DNA of 64,000 nucleotides from Bathymodiolus brooksi (taxonomy: Eukaryota; Mollusca; Bivalvia; Mytilida; Modiolidae), in the NCBI GenBank assembly GCA_963680875.1, contig OY804579.1, positions 29,497,804 through 29,561,803 on the forward strand, given 5' to 3'. Below are positions 1 through 13,210 of this stretch, piece by piece (position 1 is the first letter of the stretch; each line of letters starts with the position of its first letter). A program made the translations under genes and the position numbers. Under the pieces are notes generated by a model. That model saw only the letters and a program-made list of their open reading frames with translations. It was not told where the DNA came from and did not search any database.

Positions 1-2425
1 CAAAGGTAAGTATCACACTAATGGTAGGGCAATACAGGAACGAAAGTAAGCATCACATTAATGGTAAGAAAATACAGGAACAAAAGTAAATATCACACTA
101 ATGGTAGGGAAATACAGGAACAAATGTAATATCACATTGATGGTAGGGAAATACAGGAACAAAGTAAGTATCACACTAATGGTAGGGATATACAGGAACA
201 AAACTAAGTTTCACACTAATGGTAGCGAAATACAGCAACGAGAGTAAGTACCATTCTAATGGTAGGGAAATACAGGAACGAAAGAAAATATCACACTAAT
301 GGTAGGGAAATACAGGAACAAAAGTAAGCATCACACTATTGGTTGGGAAATAAAGGAACAAAAGGAAATATCACACTAATGGTAGGGAAATACAGGAACG
401 AAAGTAAGTATCACACTAATGGTAGGGAAATACAGGAACAAAGGTAAGTATCACACTATTGGTAAGGAAATACAGGAACAAAAGTAAGTATCACACTAAT
501 GGCAGGGAAATACAAGAACAAATGTAATATCACACTATCGGTAGGGATATACAGGAAGGAAGGTAAGTATCTAACTAATGGCAAGGAAATACAGGAACAA
601 AAGTAAGTATCACACTAATGGTAGGAAATACAGGAACGAAAGTAAGTATCACACTAATGGTAGAGAAATATAGGAACGAAAGTAAGTATCACACTAATGG
701 TAGGGCAATACAGGAACGAAAGTAGGTATCACACTAATGGTAGGGAAATACAGGAACGAAAACAAAATCAAACTAATGGTAGGGAATACAGGAATAAAAC
801 TAAGAATCACACTAACGGTAGGGATATACAGGAAGGAAGGTAAGCATCTAACTAATGGCAAGGAAATACAGGAACAAAAGTAAGTATCACACTAATTGTA
901 GGAAATACAGGAACGAAAGTAAGTATCACACTAATGGTAGAGAAATATAGGAACGAAAGTAAGTATCACACTAATGGTAGGGCAATACAGGAACGAAAGT
1001 AGGTATCACACTAATGGTAGGGAAATACAGGAACGAAAACAAAATCAAACTAATGGTAGGGAATACAGGAATAAAACTAAGAATCACACTAATGGTAGGG
1101 AAATACAGCAACGAAAGTAAGTATCACACTAATGGTAGGGAAATACAGGGACGAAAGTAAGTTTCACACTAATGGCAGGGAAATACAGGAACGAAAGTAA
1201 TCATCACACTAATGGTAGAGAAATACAGCAACGAAAGTAAGTATCACACTAGTGGCAAGGAAATACAGGAACAAAAGTAAGCATCACACTAATGGCAGGG
1301 AAATACAAGAACAAATGTAATATCACACTAACGGTAGGGATATACAGGAAGGAAGGTAAGTATCTAACTAATGGCAAGGAAATACAGGAACAAAAGTAAG
1401 TATCACACTAATGGTAGGAAATACAGGAACGAAAGTAAGTATCACACTAATGGTAGAGAAATATAGGAACGAAAGTAAGTATCACACTAATGGTAGGGCA
1501 ATACAGGAACGAAAGTAGGTATCACACTAATGGTAGGGAAATACAGGAACGAAAACAAAATCAAACTAATGGTAGGGAATACAGGAATAAAACTAAGAAT
1601 CACACTAATGGTAGGGAAATACAGCAACGAAAGTAAGTATCACACTAAAGGTAGGGAAATACAGGGACGAAAGTAAGTTTCACACTAATGGCATGGAAAT
1701 ACAGGAACGAAAGTAAGCATCACACTAATTGTAGGGAAATACAGCAACGAAAGTAAGTATCACACTAATGGTAGAGAAATATAGGAACGAAAGTAAGTAT
1801 CACACTAATGGTAGGTCAATACAGGAACGAAAGTAGGTATCACACTAATGGTAGAGAAATACAGGAACGAAAACAAAATCAAACTAATGGTAGGGAAATA
1901 CAGGAATAAAACTAAGAATCAAACTAATGGTAGGGAAATACAGGAACGAAAGTAAGTATCACACTAATGGTAGGGTAATACAGGAACAAAAGTAAGTATC
2001 ACACTAATGGTAGGATAATACAGGAACGACAGTAAGCATCACACTAATGGTAAGGAAATACAGGAACAAAAGTAAGTATCACACTAATGGTAGGGATATA
2101 CAGGAACAAAACTAATTTCACACTAATGGTAGCGAAATACAGGAACGAAAGTAAGTACCATACTAATGGTAGGGAAATACAGGAACGAAAGAAAATATCA
2201 CACTAATGGTAGGGAAATACAGGAACAAAAGTAAGCATCACACTAATAATAGGGAAATACAGTAACGAAAGTAAATATCACACTAATGGTAGGGAAATAC
2301 AGGAACAAATGTAATATCACATTGATGGTAGAGAAATACAGCAACAAAGGTAAGTATCACACTATTGGTAGGGAAATACAGGAACGAAGGGAAATATCAC
2401 ACTAATGGTAGGGAAAATACACGAA
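1..2425 (+). repeat. Satellite A higher-order repeat, block 1 (about 2.4 kb)
   Basis: First copy of a long higher-order unit of satellite A. Position 1 aligns with 3581 at a constant offset of 3580 bp through about position 2200, with only scattered changes, so the same ordered series of variant monomers is repeated. Marker monomers include the gatatacaggaaggaaggta type (starting near 544, 815 and 1327), the aaacaaaatcaaactaatgg type, and the tagcgaaatacag type near 2130. The marker series near 540-800, 810-1090 and 1325-1600 are themselves related, so there is a smaller nested repeat inside. The left end is cut by the window edge. Confidence 0.85.
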
Positions 2426-3580
2426 CAAAGGTAAGTATCACACTAATGGTAGGGCAATACAGGAACGAAAGTAAGCATCACATTAATGGTAAGAAAATAC
2501 AGGAACAAAAGTAAATATCACACTAATGGTAGGGAAATACAGGAACAAATGTAATATCACATTGATGGTAGGGAAATACAGGAACAAAAGTAAGTATCAC
2601 ACTAATGGTAGGGAAATACAGGAACAAATGTAATATCACATTGATGGTAGGGAAATACAGGAACAAAGTAAGTATCACACTAATGGTAGGGATATACAGG
2701 AACAAAACTAAGTTTCACACTAATGGTAGCGAAATACAGCAACGAGAGTAAGTACCATTCTAATGGTAGGGAAATACAGGAACGAAAGAAAATATCACAC
2801 TAATGGTAGGGAAATACAGGAACAAAAGTAAGCATCACACTATTGGTAGGGAAATAAAGGAACAAAAGGAAATATCACACTAATGGTAGGGAAATACAGG
2901 AACGAAAGTAAGTATCACACTAATGGTAGGGAAATACAGGAACAAAGGTAAGTATCACACTATTGGTAAGGAAATACAGGAACAAAAGTAAGTATCACAC
3001 TAATGGCAGGGAAATACAAGAACAAATGTAATATCACACTATCGGTAGGGATATACAGGAAGGAAGGTAAGTATCTAACTAATGGCAAGGAAATACAGGA
3101 ACAAAAGTAAGTATCACACTAATGGTAGGAAATACAGGAACGAAAGTAAGTATCACACTAATGGTAGAGAAATATAGGAACGAAAGTAAGTATCACACTA
3201 ATGGTAGGGCAATACAGGAACAAAAGTGAGTATCACACTAATGGTAGGGATATACAGGAACAAAACTAAGTTTCACACTAATGGTAGCGAAATACAGGAA
3301 CGAAAGTAAGTACCATACTAATGGTAGGGAAATACAGGAACGAAAGAAAATATCACACTAATGGTAGGGAAATACAGGAACAAAAGTAAGCATCACACTA
3401 ATAATAGGGAAATACAGTAACGAAAGTAAATATCACACTAATGGTAGGGAAATACAGGAACAAATGTAATATCACATTGATGGTAGAGAAATACAGCAAC
3501 AAAGGTAAGTATCACACTATTGGTAGGGAAATACAGGAACGAAGGGAAATATCACACTAATGGTAGGGAAAATACACGAA
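2426..3580 (+). repeat. Satellite A higher-order repeat, block 2, internally deleted (about 1.16 kb)
   Basis: Begins with the same monomer order as positions 1 and 3581 (caaaggtaag start). Near 3215-3245 it jumps from the series seen around 700 in block 1 directly into the series seen around 2080. It is a higher-order unit with its middle (about 1.35 kb) missing. It also carries about 79 bp (two monomers) extra near 2570-2650 relative to block 1. This is the pattern expected when unequal crossing over joins two units out of register. Confidence 0.8.
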
Positions 3581-5965
3581 CAAAGGTAAGTATCACACTA
3601 ATGGTAGGGCAATACAGGAACGAAAGTAAGCATCACATTAATGGTAAGAAAATACAGGAACAAAAGTAAATATCACACTAATGGTAGGGAAATACAGGAA
3701 CAAATGTAATATCACATTGATGGTAGGGAAATACAGGAACAAAGTAAGTATCACACTAATGGTAGGGATATACAGGAACAAAACTAAGTTTCACACTAAT
3801 GGTAGCGAAATACAGCAACGAGAGTAAGTACCATTCTAATGGTAGGGAAATACAGGAACGAAAGAAAATATCACACTAATGGTAGGGAAATACAGGAACA
3901 AAAGTAAGCATCACACTATTGGTTGGGAAATAAAGGAACAAAAGGAAATATCACACTAATGGTAGGGAAATACAGGAACGAAAGTAAGTATCACACTAAT
4001 GGTAGGGAAATACAGGAACAAAGGTAAGTATCACACTATTGGTAAGGAAATACAGGAACAAAAGTAAGTATCACACTAATGGCAGGGAAATACAAGAACA
4101 AATGTAATATCACACTATCGGTAGGGATATACAGGAAGGAAGGTAAGTATCTAACTAATGGCAAGGAAATACAGGAACAAAAGTAAGTATCACACTAATG
4201 GTAGGAAATACAGGAACGAAAGTAAGTATCACACTAATGGTAGAGAAATATAGGAACGAAAGTAAGTATCACACTAATGGTAGGGCAATACAGGAACGAA
4301 AGTAGGTATCACACTAATGGTAGGGAAATACAGGAACGAAAACAAAATCAAACTAATGGTAGGGAATACAGGAATAAAACTAAGAATCACACTAACGGTA
4401 GGGATATACAGGAAGGAAGGTAAGCATCTAACTAATGGCAAGGAAATACAGGAACAAAAGTAAGTATCACACTAATTGTAGGAAATACAGGAACGAAAGT
4501 AAGTATCACACTAATGGTAGAGAAATATAGGAACGAAAGTAAGTATCACACTAATGGTAGGGCAATACAGGAACGAAAGTAGGTATCACACTAATGGTAG
4601 GGAAATACAGGAACGAAAACAAAATCAAACTAATGGTAGGGAATACAGGAATAAAACTAAGAATCACACTAATGGTAGGGAAATACAGCAACGAAAGTAA
4701 GTATCACACTAATGGTAGGGAAATACAGGGACGAAAGTAAGTTTCACACTAATGGCAGGGAAATACAGGAACGAAAGTAATCATCACACTAATGGTAGAG
4801 AAATACAGCAACGAAAGTAAGTATCACACTAGTGGCAAGGAAATACAGGAACAAAAGTAAGCATCACACTAATGGCAGGGAAATACAAGAACAAATGTAA
4901 TATCACACTAACGGTAGGGATATACAGGAAGGAAGGTAAGTATCTAACTAATGGCAAGGAAATACAGGAACAAAAGTAAGTATCACACTAATGGTAGGAA
5001 ATACAGGAACGAAAGTAAGTATCACACTAATGGTAGAGAAATATAGGAACGAAAGTAAGTATCACACTAATGGTAGGGCAATACAGGAACGAAAGTAGGT
5101 ATCACACTAATGGTAGGGAAATACAGGAACGAAAACAAAATCAAACTAATGGTAGGGAATACAGGAATAAAACTAAGAATCACACTAATGGTAGGGAAAT
5201 ACAGCAACGAAAGTAAGTATCACACTAAAGGTAGGGAAATACAGGGACGAAAGTAAGTTTCACACTAATGGCATGGAAATACAGGAACGAAAGTAAGCAT
5301 CACACTAATTGTAGGGAAATACAGCAACGAAAGTAAGTATCACACTAATGGTAGAGAAATATAGGAACGAAAGTAAGTATCACACTAATGGTAGGTCAAT
5401 ACAGGAACGAAAGTAGGTATCACACTAATGGTAGAGAAATACAGGAACGAAAACAAAATCAAACTAATGGTAGGGAAATACAGGAATAAAACTAAGAATC
5501 AAACTAATGGTAGGGAAATACAGGAACGAAAGTAAGTATCACACTAATGGTAGGGTAATACAGGAACAAAAGTAAGTATCACACTAATGGTAGGATAATA
5601 CAGGAACGACAGTAAGCATCACACTAATGGTAAGGAAATACAGGAACAAAAGTAAGTATCACACTAATGGTAGGGATATACAGGAACAAAACTAATTTCA
5701 CACTAATGGTAGCGAAATACAGGAACGAAAGTAAGTACCATACTAATGGTAGGGAAATACAGGAACGAAAGAAAATATCACACTAATAATAGGGAAATAC
5801 AGTAACGAAAGTAAATATCACACTAATGGTAGGGAAATACAGGAATAAATGTAATATCACATTGATGGTAGAGAAATACAGGAACAAAAGTAAGTATCAC
5901 ACTATTGGTAGGGCAATACAGGAACGAAGGGAAATATCACACTAATGGTAGGGAAAATACACGAA
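3581..5965 (+). repeat. Satellite A higher-order repeat, block 3 (about 2.4 kb)
   Basis: Near-identical repeat of block 1 at offset 3580. At 5781 one 40-bp monomer present in block 1 (2201-2240) is absent, so the offset becomes 3540 up to about 5965. After that the sequence enters a different monomer series. Long stretches match block 1 base for base by eye, which implies recent duplication or gene conversion. Confidence 0.85.
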
Positions 5966-8760
5966 CAAAAGAAAGTATCACACTAATACAGGAACGAAAG
6001 TAAGTATTGCACTAATGGTAAGAAAATACAGGAACTAAAATAAATATCACACTAATCGTAGGGAATTACAGGAACGAAAGTAAACATCACACTAATGGTA
6101 GGGAAATACAGGAACAAAAGTAAACATCAAACTAATAGTAGAGAAATACAGTAACGAACGTAAGTATCACACTAATGGCAGGGAAATACAAGAACAAATG
6201 TAATATCACACTAACGGTAGGGATATACAGGAAGGAAGGTAAGTATCTAACTAATGGCAAGGAAATACAGGAACAAAAGTAAGTATCACAGTAATGGTAG
6301 GAAATACAGGAACGAAAGTAAGTATCACACTAATGGTAGAGAAATATAGGAACGAAAGTAAGTATCACACTAATGGTATGGCAATACAGGAACGAAAGTA
6401 GGTATCACACTAATGGTAGGGAAATACAGGAACGAAAACAAAATCAAACTAATGGTAGGGAATACAGGAATAAAACTAAGAATCACACTAATGGTAGCGA
6501 AATACAACAACGAAAGTAAGTATCACACTAATGGTAGGGAAATACAGGGACGAAAGTAAGTTTCACACTAATGGCAGGGAAATACAGGAACGAAAGTAAG
6601 CATTACACTAATGGTAGGGAAAAATAGCAACGAAAGTAAGTATCACACTAATGGTAGAGAAAAATAGGAACGAAAGTAAGTATCACACTAAAGGTAGGTC
6701 AATACAGGAACGAAAGTAGGTATCACACTAATGGTAGGGAAATACAGGAACGAAAACAAAATCAAACTAATGGTAGGGAAATACAGCAATAAAACTAAGA
6801 ATCAAACTAATGGTAGGGAAATACAGGAACAAAGGTAAGTATCACACTAATGGTAGGGTAATACAGGAACAAAAGTAAGTATCACACTAATGGTAGGGTA
6901 ATACAGGAACGACAGTAAGCATCACACTAATGGTAGGATAATACAGGAACGACAGTAAGCATCACACTAATGGTAAGGAAATACAGGAACAAAAGTAAGT
7001 ATCACACTAATGGTAGGGATATACAGGAACAAAACTAAGTTTCACACTAATGGTAGCGAAATACAGGAACGAAAGTAAGTACCATACTAATGGTAGGGAA
7101 ATACAGGAACGAAAGAAAATATCACACTAATGGTAGGGAAATACAGGAACAAAAGTAAGCATCACACTAATAATAGGGAAATACAGTAACGAAAGTAAAT
7201 ATCACACTAATGGTAGGGAAATACAGGAATAAATGTAATATCACATTGATGGTAGAGAAATACAGGAACAAAAGTAAGTATCACACTATTGGTAGGGAAA
7301 TACAGGAACGAAGGGAAATATCACACTAATGGTAGGGAAAATACACGAACAAAAGAAAGTATCACACTAATACAGGAACGAAAGTAAGTATTGCACTAAT
7401 GGTAAGAAAATACAGGAACTAAAATAAATATCACACTAATCGTAGGGAATTACAGGAACGAAAGTAAACATCACACTAATGGTAGGGAAATACAGGAACA
7501 AAAGTAAACATCAAACTAATAGTAGAGAAATACAGTAACGAACGTAAGTATCACACTAATGGCAGGGAAATACAAGAACAAATGTAATATCACACTAACG
7601 GTAGGGATATACAGGAAGGAAGGTAAGTATCTAACTAATGGCAAGGAAATACAGGAACAAAAGTAAGTATCACAGTAATGGTAGGAAATACAGGAACGAA
7701 AGTAAGTATCACACTAATGGTAGAGAAATATAGGAACGAAAGTAAGTATCACACTAATGGTATGGCAATACAGGAACGAAAACAAAATCAAACTAATGGT
7801 AGGGAATACAGGAATAAAACTAAGAATCACACTAATGGTAGGGAAATACAACAACGAAAGTAAGTATCACACTAATGGTAGGGAAATACAGGGACGAAAG
7901 TAAGTTTCACACTAAAGGCAGGGAAATACAGGAACGAAAGTAAGCATTACACTAATGGTAGGGAAAAACAGCAACGAAAGTAAGTATCATACTAATGGTA
8001 GAGAAATATAGGAACGAAAGTAAGTATCACACTAATGGTAGGTCAATACAGGAACGAAAGTAGGTATCACACTAATGGTAGGGAAATACAGGAACGAAAA
8101 CAAAATCAAACTAATGGTAAGGAAATACAGGAATAAAACTAGGAATCAAACTAATGGTAGGGAAATACAGGAACAAAGGTAAGTATCACACTAATGGTAG
8201 GGTAATACAGGAACAAAAGTAAGTATCACACTAATGGTAGGGTAATACAGGAACGACAGTAAGCATCACACTAATGGTAAAGAAATACAGGAACAAAAGT
8301 AAGTATCACACTAATGGTAGGGATATACAGGAACAAAACTAAGTTTCACACTAATGGTAGCGAAATACTGGAACGAAAGTAAGTACCATACTAATGGTAG
8401 GGAAATACAGTAACGAAAGTAAATATCACACTAATGGTAGGGAAATACAGGAACAAATGTAATATCACATTGATGGTAGAGAAATACAGGAACAAAGGTA
8501 AGTATCACACTATTGGTAGGGAAATACAGGAACGAAGGGAAATATCACACTAATGGTAGGGAAAATACACGAACAAAAGTAAGTATCACACTAATACAGG
8601 AACGAAAGTAAGTATTGCACTAATGGTAAGAAAATACAGGAACTAAAATAAATATCACACTAATCGTAGGGAAATACAGGAACGAAAGTAAATATCACGC
8701 TAATGGTAGGAAAATACAGGAACAAAGGTAAACATCAACCTAATAGTAGAGAAATACAGT
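5500..8760 (+). repeat. Second satellite A higher-order family, periods about 1384 and 1224 bp
   Basis: A new higher-order series starts near 5500 and repeats about three times. A diagnostic truncated monomer (cactaatacaggaacg, missing the ggtagggaa part) sits at 5981, 7365 and 8589, giving spacings of 1384 and 1224 bp. A second marker, ccgaac-free cacgaac after gggaaaata, falls at 5961, 7345 and 8569 with the same spacings. Before 5781 the offset is 1344 bp, which is 1384 minus one monomer. The third copy is partial and fades near 8760. Boundaries are approximate. Confidence 0.75.
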
Positions 8761-11036
8761 AGCGAACGTAAGTATCACACTAATGGTAGGGAAATACAGG
8801 AACGAAAATAAGCATCACACTAATGGCAAGGAAAATACACGAACAAAAGTAAGTATCACACTAATGGTAGGGAAATACAGGAACGAAAGTAAGCATCGCA
8901 CTAATGGTAAGAAAATACAGGAACTAAAGTAAATATCACACTAATGGTAGGGAAATACAGGAACAAATGTAATATCACATTGATGGTAGGGAAATACAGG
9001 AACAAAAGTAAGTATCACACTATTGGTAGGGAAATAAAGTAACAAAAGGAAATATCACACTAATGGTAGGGAAATACAAGAACGAAAGTAAGTATCACAC
9101 TAATGGTAGGGCAATACAGGAACGTAATTAAGTATTGCACTAATGGTAAGAAAATACAGGAACTAAAATAAATATCACACTAATCGTAGGGAAATACAGG
9201 AACGAAAGTAAATATCACACTAATGGTAGGGAAATACAGGAACAAAAGTAAACATCAAATTAATAGTAGGGAAATACAGTAACGAAAGTAAGTATCACAC
9301 TAATGGTAGGAAAAATACAGGAACTAAAGTAAATATCACACTAATGGTAGGGAAATACAGGAACAAAGGTAAGCATCACACTAGTGGTAAGGAAATACAG
9401 GAATAAAAGTAAGTATCACACTAATGGCAGGGAAATACAAGAACAAATGTAATATCACACTAACGGTAGGGATATACAGGAAGGAAGGTAAGTATCTAAC
9501 TAATGGCAAGGAAATACAGGAACAAAAGTAAGTATCACACTAATGGTAGGAAATGCAGGAACGAAAGTAAGTATCACACTAATGGTAGAGAAATATAGGA
9601 ACGAAAGTAAGTATCACACTAATGGTAGGGCAATACAGGAACGAAAGTAGGTATCACACTAATGGTAGGGAAATACAGGAACGAAAACAAAATCAAACTA
9701 ATGGTAGGGAATAAAGGAATAAAACTAAGAATCACACTAATGGTAGGGAAATACAGGAACGAAAGTAAGTATCACACTAATGGTAGGGAAATACAGGGAC
9801 GAAAGTAAGTTTCACACTAATGGCAGGGAAATACAGGAACGAAAGTAAGAATCACACTAATGGTAGGGAAATACAGCAACGAAAGTAAGTATCACACTAA
9901 TGGTAGGGAAATACAGGAACAAAAGGAAGTATCACGCTAATGTTAGAAAAATACAGGAACGAAAGTAAGTATCACACTAATGGTATGGAAATACAGGAAC
10001 AAAAGTAAGTATGGCATTAATGGTAGGGAAATACAGGAACAAATGTAAGTATCACACTAATGGTAGGGAAATACAGGAGCGAAAGTAAGTATCACACTAA
10101 AGGTATGGAAATACAGGAAGAAAAGTAAGTATCATACTAATGGTAAGTAAATACAGGAACAAAAGTAAGTATCACACTAATGGTAGGGATATACAAGAAC
10201 AAAACTAAGTTTCATACTAATGGTAGGGAAATACAGGAACGAACGTAAGTATCACCCTAATGGTAGGGAAATACAGGAACAAAGGTAATATCAAATAGAT
10301 GGTAGGGAAATACAGCAAACAAAGTAAGCATCACACTATTGGTAGGGAAATACAGGAACGAAAGTAAATATCACACTAATGGTAGGGAAATACAGCAACA
10401 AAAGTAAGTATCACACTAATGGTAGGGAAAATACACGAACAACAGTAAGCTTCACACTAATGTTAGGGCAATACAGGAACGAAAGTAAGTATCACACTAA
10501 TGGTACGGAAATACAAGAACGAAAGTAAGTATCTAACTAATGGCAAGGAAATACAGGAACAAAAGTAAGTATCACACTGCTGGTAGGGAAATACAGGAAC
10601 GAAAGTAAGTATCACACTAATGGTAGGGATATATAGGAGCGAAAGTAAGCATCACACTAATGGTAGGGAAATACAGGAATGAAATTAAGAATCACACTAA
10701 TGTTGAGGAAATACAGGAACGAAATTAAGCATCACACTAATGGTAGGGCAATACAAGAACAAAAGTAAGCATCACACTAATGGTAGAGAAAAACAGCAAC
10801 GAAAATAAGCATCACACTAATGGTAGGGAAATATAGAAACAAAATTAAGAATCACACTAATGTTAGAAAAATACAGGAACAAAGGTAAGTATCACATTAA
10901 TGGTAGGGATATACAGGAACAAAACCTAATTTCACACTAATGGTAGGGAACTACAGGAACGAAAGTCAGTACCACACTAATGGTAGGGAAATACAGGAAC
11001 GAAAGTAAATATCACACTAACGGTAGAGAAATACAG
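8760..11036 (+). repeat. Satellite A, mixed monomer zone
   Basis: Ordinary satellite A monomers with more scattered substitutions and no perfect long period that I could follow by eye. Around 9420-9830 the series seen near 6170-6600 recurs (gatatacaggaaggaaggta marker). From 10434 onward the monomer series is repeated at 13211 and beyond as part of a larger duplication. No gene or RNA signal is visible. Confidence 0.7.
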
Positions 11037-12080
11037 GAACAAAGTAAGCATCACACTAATGGTGGGGAAATACAGGAAGAAAAGTAAGTATCACACGAAT
11101 GGTAGGGAAAATACAGTAACGAAAGTAAATATCACACTAATGGTAGGGACATACAGGAACAAATGTAATATCACATTGATGGTAGGGAAATACAGGAACA
11201 AAAGTAAGTATCACACTATTGGTAGGGAAATACAGGAACGAAAGTAAATATCACACTAATGGTATGGAATTACAGGAACAAAAGTAAGCATCACACTAAT
11301 GGTAGGGAAAATACAGGAACTAAAGTTAATATCACACTATTGGTAGGGAAATACAGGAACGAAAGTAAGTATCATACTAATGGTAGGGAGATACAGGAAC
11401 GAAAATAAGCACCACACTAATGGTAGGGAAATACAGGAACCAAAGTAAGTATCACACTAATGGTAGGGAAAATACAGGAACTAAAGTTAATATCACACTA
11501 ATGGGAGGGAAATACAGGAACGAAAGTAAATATCACACTAATGGTAGAGAAATACAAGAACGAAAGTAAGCATCACACTAATGGTGGGGAAATACAGGAA
11601 CGAAAGTAAGTATCACACTAATGGTAGGGAAAATACAGTAACGAAAGTAAATATCACACTAATGGTAGGGACATACAGGAACAAATGTAATATCACATTG
11701 ATGGTAGGGAAATACAGGAACAAAAGTAAGCATCACACTATTGGTAGGGAAATACAGGAACGAAAGTAAATATCACACTAATGGTATGGAATTACAGGAA
11801 CAAAAGTAAGCATCACACTAATGGTAGGGAAAATACAGGAACTAAAGTTAATATCACACTATTGGTAGGGAGATACAGGAACGAAAATAAGTACCACACT
11901 AATGGTAGGGAAATACAGGAACCAAAGTAAGTATCACACTAATGGTAGGGAAAATACAGGAACTAAAGTTAATATCACACTAATGGTAGGGAAATACAGG
12001 AACGAAAGTAAATATCACACTAACGGTAGAGAAATACAGGAACGAAAGTAAGCATCACACTAATGGTAGGGAAATACAGG
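11037..12080 (+). repeat. 522-bp tandem duplication inside satellite A
   Basis: Two adjacent copies of about 13 monomers (roughly 11037-11558 and 11559-12080). The start of the ggtggggaaatacaggaa marker recurs 522 bp later, as do the gtagggacatacaggaac and ggtatggaattacagg variants. A block with the same markers, in a single copy, is found near 14130-14530, so the tandem doubling occurred only in this copy or was lost in the other. The boundaries are set by where matching variants begin and end by eye. Confidence 0.75.
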
Positions 12081-12267
12081 AACAAAAGTAAGTATCACAT
12101 TAATGGTAGGGAAATACAAGAACAAAAGTAAATATTACACTAATGGTAGGGAAATACAGGAACGAAAGTAATTATCACACTAATGGTAGTGAAAACAGGA
12201 ACGAAAGTAAGTATCATACTAATGGTAGGGAGATACAGGAACGAAAATAAGTACCACACTAATGGTA

Positions 12268-12277
12268 GGGAAATACA
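12268..12277. repeat. Left target-site duplication of retroposon copy 1
   Basis: The 10-bp word gggaaataca precedes the element and is repeated directly after it at 12640-12649. Uninterrupted satellite A has this word once per monomer, so reading gggaaataca, then element, then gggaaataca plus the rest of the monomer means 10 bp were duplicated on insertion. Confidence 0.75.
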
Positions 12278-12639
12278 TGATTGATTGATTGATTGTTGTT
12301 TAACGTCCAGGGAGCAATTTTTCAGCTATATTCAGGACGAGAACATTTAAAAATTTAAACGCCACGGGACTCGAAACAAGGAAAGATGAAGGGTAGGGAC
12401 GGATAATTTTGCCAGTGCAACAGGTATCTTATGGACCACTCATCATGAGCATATTGCTCATAATGGGCTGTTACACTGGGTTCTTTAACGTGCGGAGAGA
12501 GTGGCAATCTCTCAACACGGGACCTCCGTTTTATTTACGTCTCATCCGCATGACGGGTTGGTTGTGAATTTTTACATCCCGCACAACCGACGGACGCCCC
12601 TTCAAGCCGAAGAAGCTCTCGGTCCCATTTCTATTCCCC
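12278..12639 (-). mobile_element. SINE-like non-autonomous retroposon, copy 1
   Basis: A 362-bp non-satellite insertion. Read on the minus strand it starts at 12639, has a 343-bp body to 12297, and ends in a short (CAAT)n tail (12278-12296, about 4 units). The end just before the tail reads ggacgttaaacaacaatcaa. I remember this style of 3' end, and the tgttctcgtcctgaatat stretch just upstream of it, from bivalve genomes. A minus-strand word at 12377-12367 (gtttcgagtcc) matches 10 of 11 positions of the RNA polymerase III B-box consensus GGTTCGANTCC, but no convincing A-box lies upstream and the B-box is far from the 5' end. The 10-bp flanking duplication supports retroposition. There is no open frame of note. 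The class is uncertain: SINE, LINE 3' fragment or other non-autonomous element. Confidence 0.65.
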
Positions 12640-12649
12640 GGGAAATACA
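12640..12649. repeat. Right target-site duplication of retroposon copy 1
   Basis: Direct copy of the 10-bp word gggaaataca found at 12268-12277. The satellite monomer resumes in phase from here with ggaacgaaagcaag. The rare gcaag variant is shared with the right junction of copy 2. Confidence 0.75.
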
Positions 12650-13210
12650 GGAACGAAAGCAAGTATCACACTAATGTTAGGGTAATACAGGAACGAAAGT
12701 AAGTACCCCACTAATGGTAGGGAAATACAGGAACGAAAGTAAGTATCACACTAATGGTAGGGAAAATACAGGAACTAAAGTAAATATCATCCTAATGGTA
12801 GGGAAATACAGGAACAAAAGTAATATCAAATTGATGGTAGGGAAATACATCAAAAAAGGTAAGCATCACACTATTGGTAGGGAAATACAGGAACGAAAGT
12901 AAGTATCACACTAATTGTAGGGAAAATACAGGAACGAAAGTAAGTACCCCACCAATGGTAGGGAAATACAGGAACGAAAGTAAGTATCACACTAATGGTA
13001 CGGAAAATACAGGAACTAAAGTAAATATCACCCTAATGGTAGGGAAATACAGGAACAAAAGTAATATCAAATTGATGGTAGTGAAATACAGCAAAAAAAA
13101 GTAAGTATCACACTATTGGTGGGGAAATACAGGAACGAAAGTAAATATCACACTAATGGTTGGGAAATACAGGAACGAAAGTAAGTATCACACTAATGGT
13201 AGGGAAAATA
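12650..13210 (+). repeat. Satellite A between the two duplicated segments
   Basis: Satellite A monomers with a local duplication of about 240 bp: the aagtaccccactaatggtag / aagtaccccaccaatggtag variants and the following gtaatatcaaattgatgg monomers occur at about 12700-12850 and again at about 12940-13080. No other structure is visible. Confidence 0.65.

Larger units (their letters stand above)
10434..12649 (+). repeat. Segmental duplication, left copy (contains retroposon copy 1)
   Basis: This satellite A segment and the one at 13211-15482 share an ordered list of rare monomer variants: cacgaacaacagtaagcttc (10434 and 13211), cactgctgg (10575 and 13512), tagggatatataggagcg (10624 and 13561), aacctaatttcac (about 10924 and 13981), then the retroposon. 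The offset drifts between about 2.5 and 3.06 kb because monomers were gained or lost in each copy. The retroposon is therefore part of the duplicated block. Confidence 0.8.

Noticed and set aside
2523..2705. 60-codon minus-strand open frame, hydrophobic in appearance
   Set aside because: Satellite A antisense read-through. The apparent hydrophobicity comes from the pyrimidine-rich minus strand, and the frame closes when monomer phase changes.
12278..12639. tRNA gene or clear tRNA-derived SINE head
   Set aside because: A B-box-like word exists, but no A-box at proper spacing and no cloverleaf could be drawn. I therefore call the element only SINE-like.
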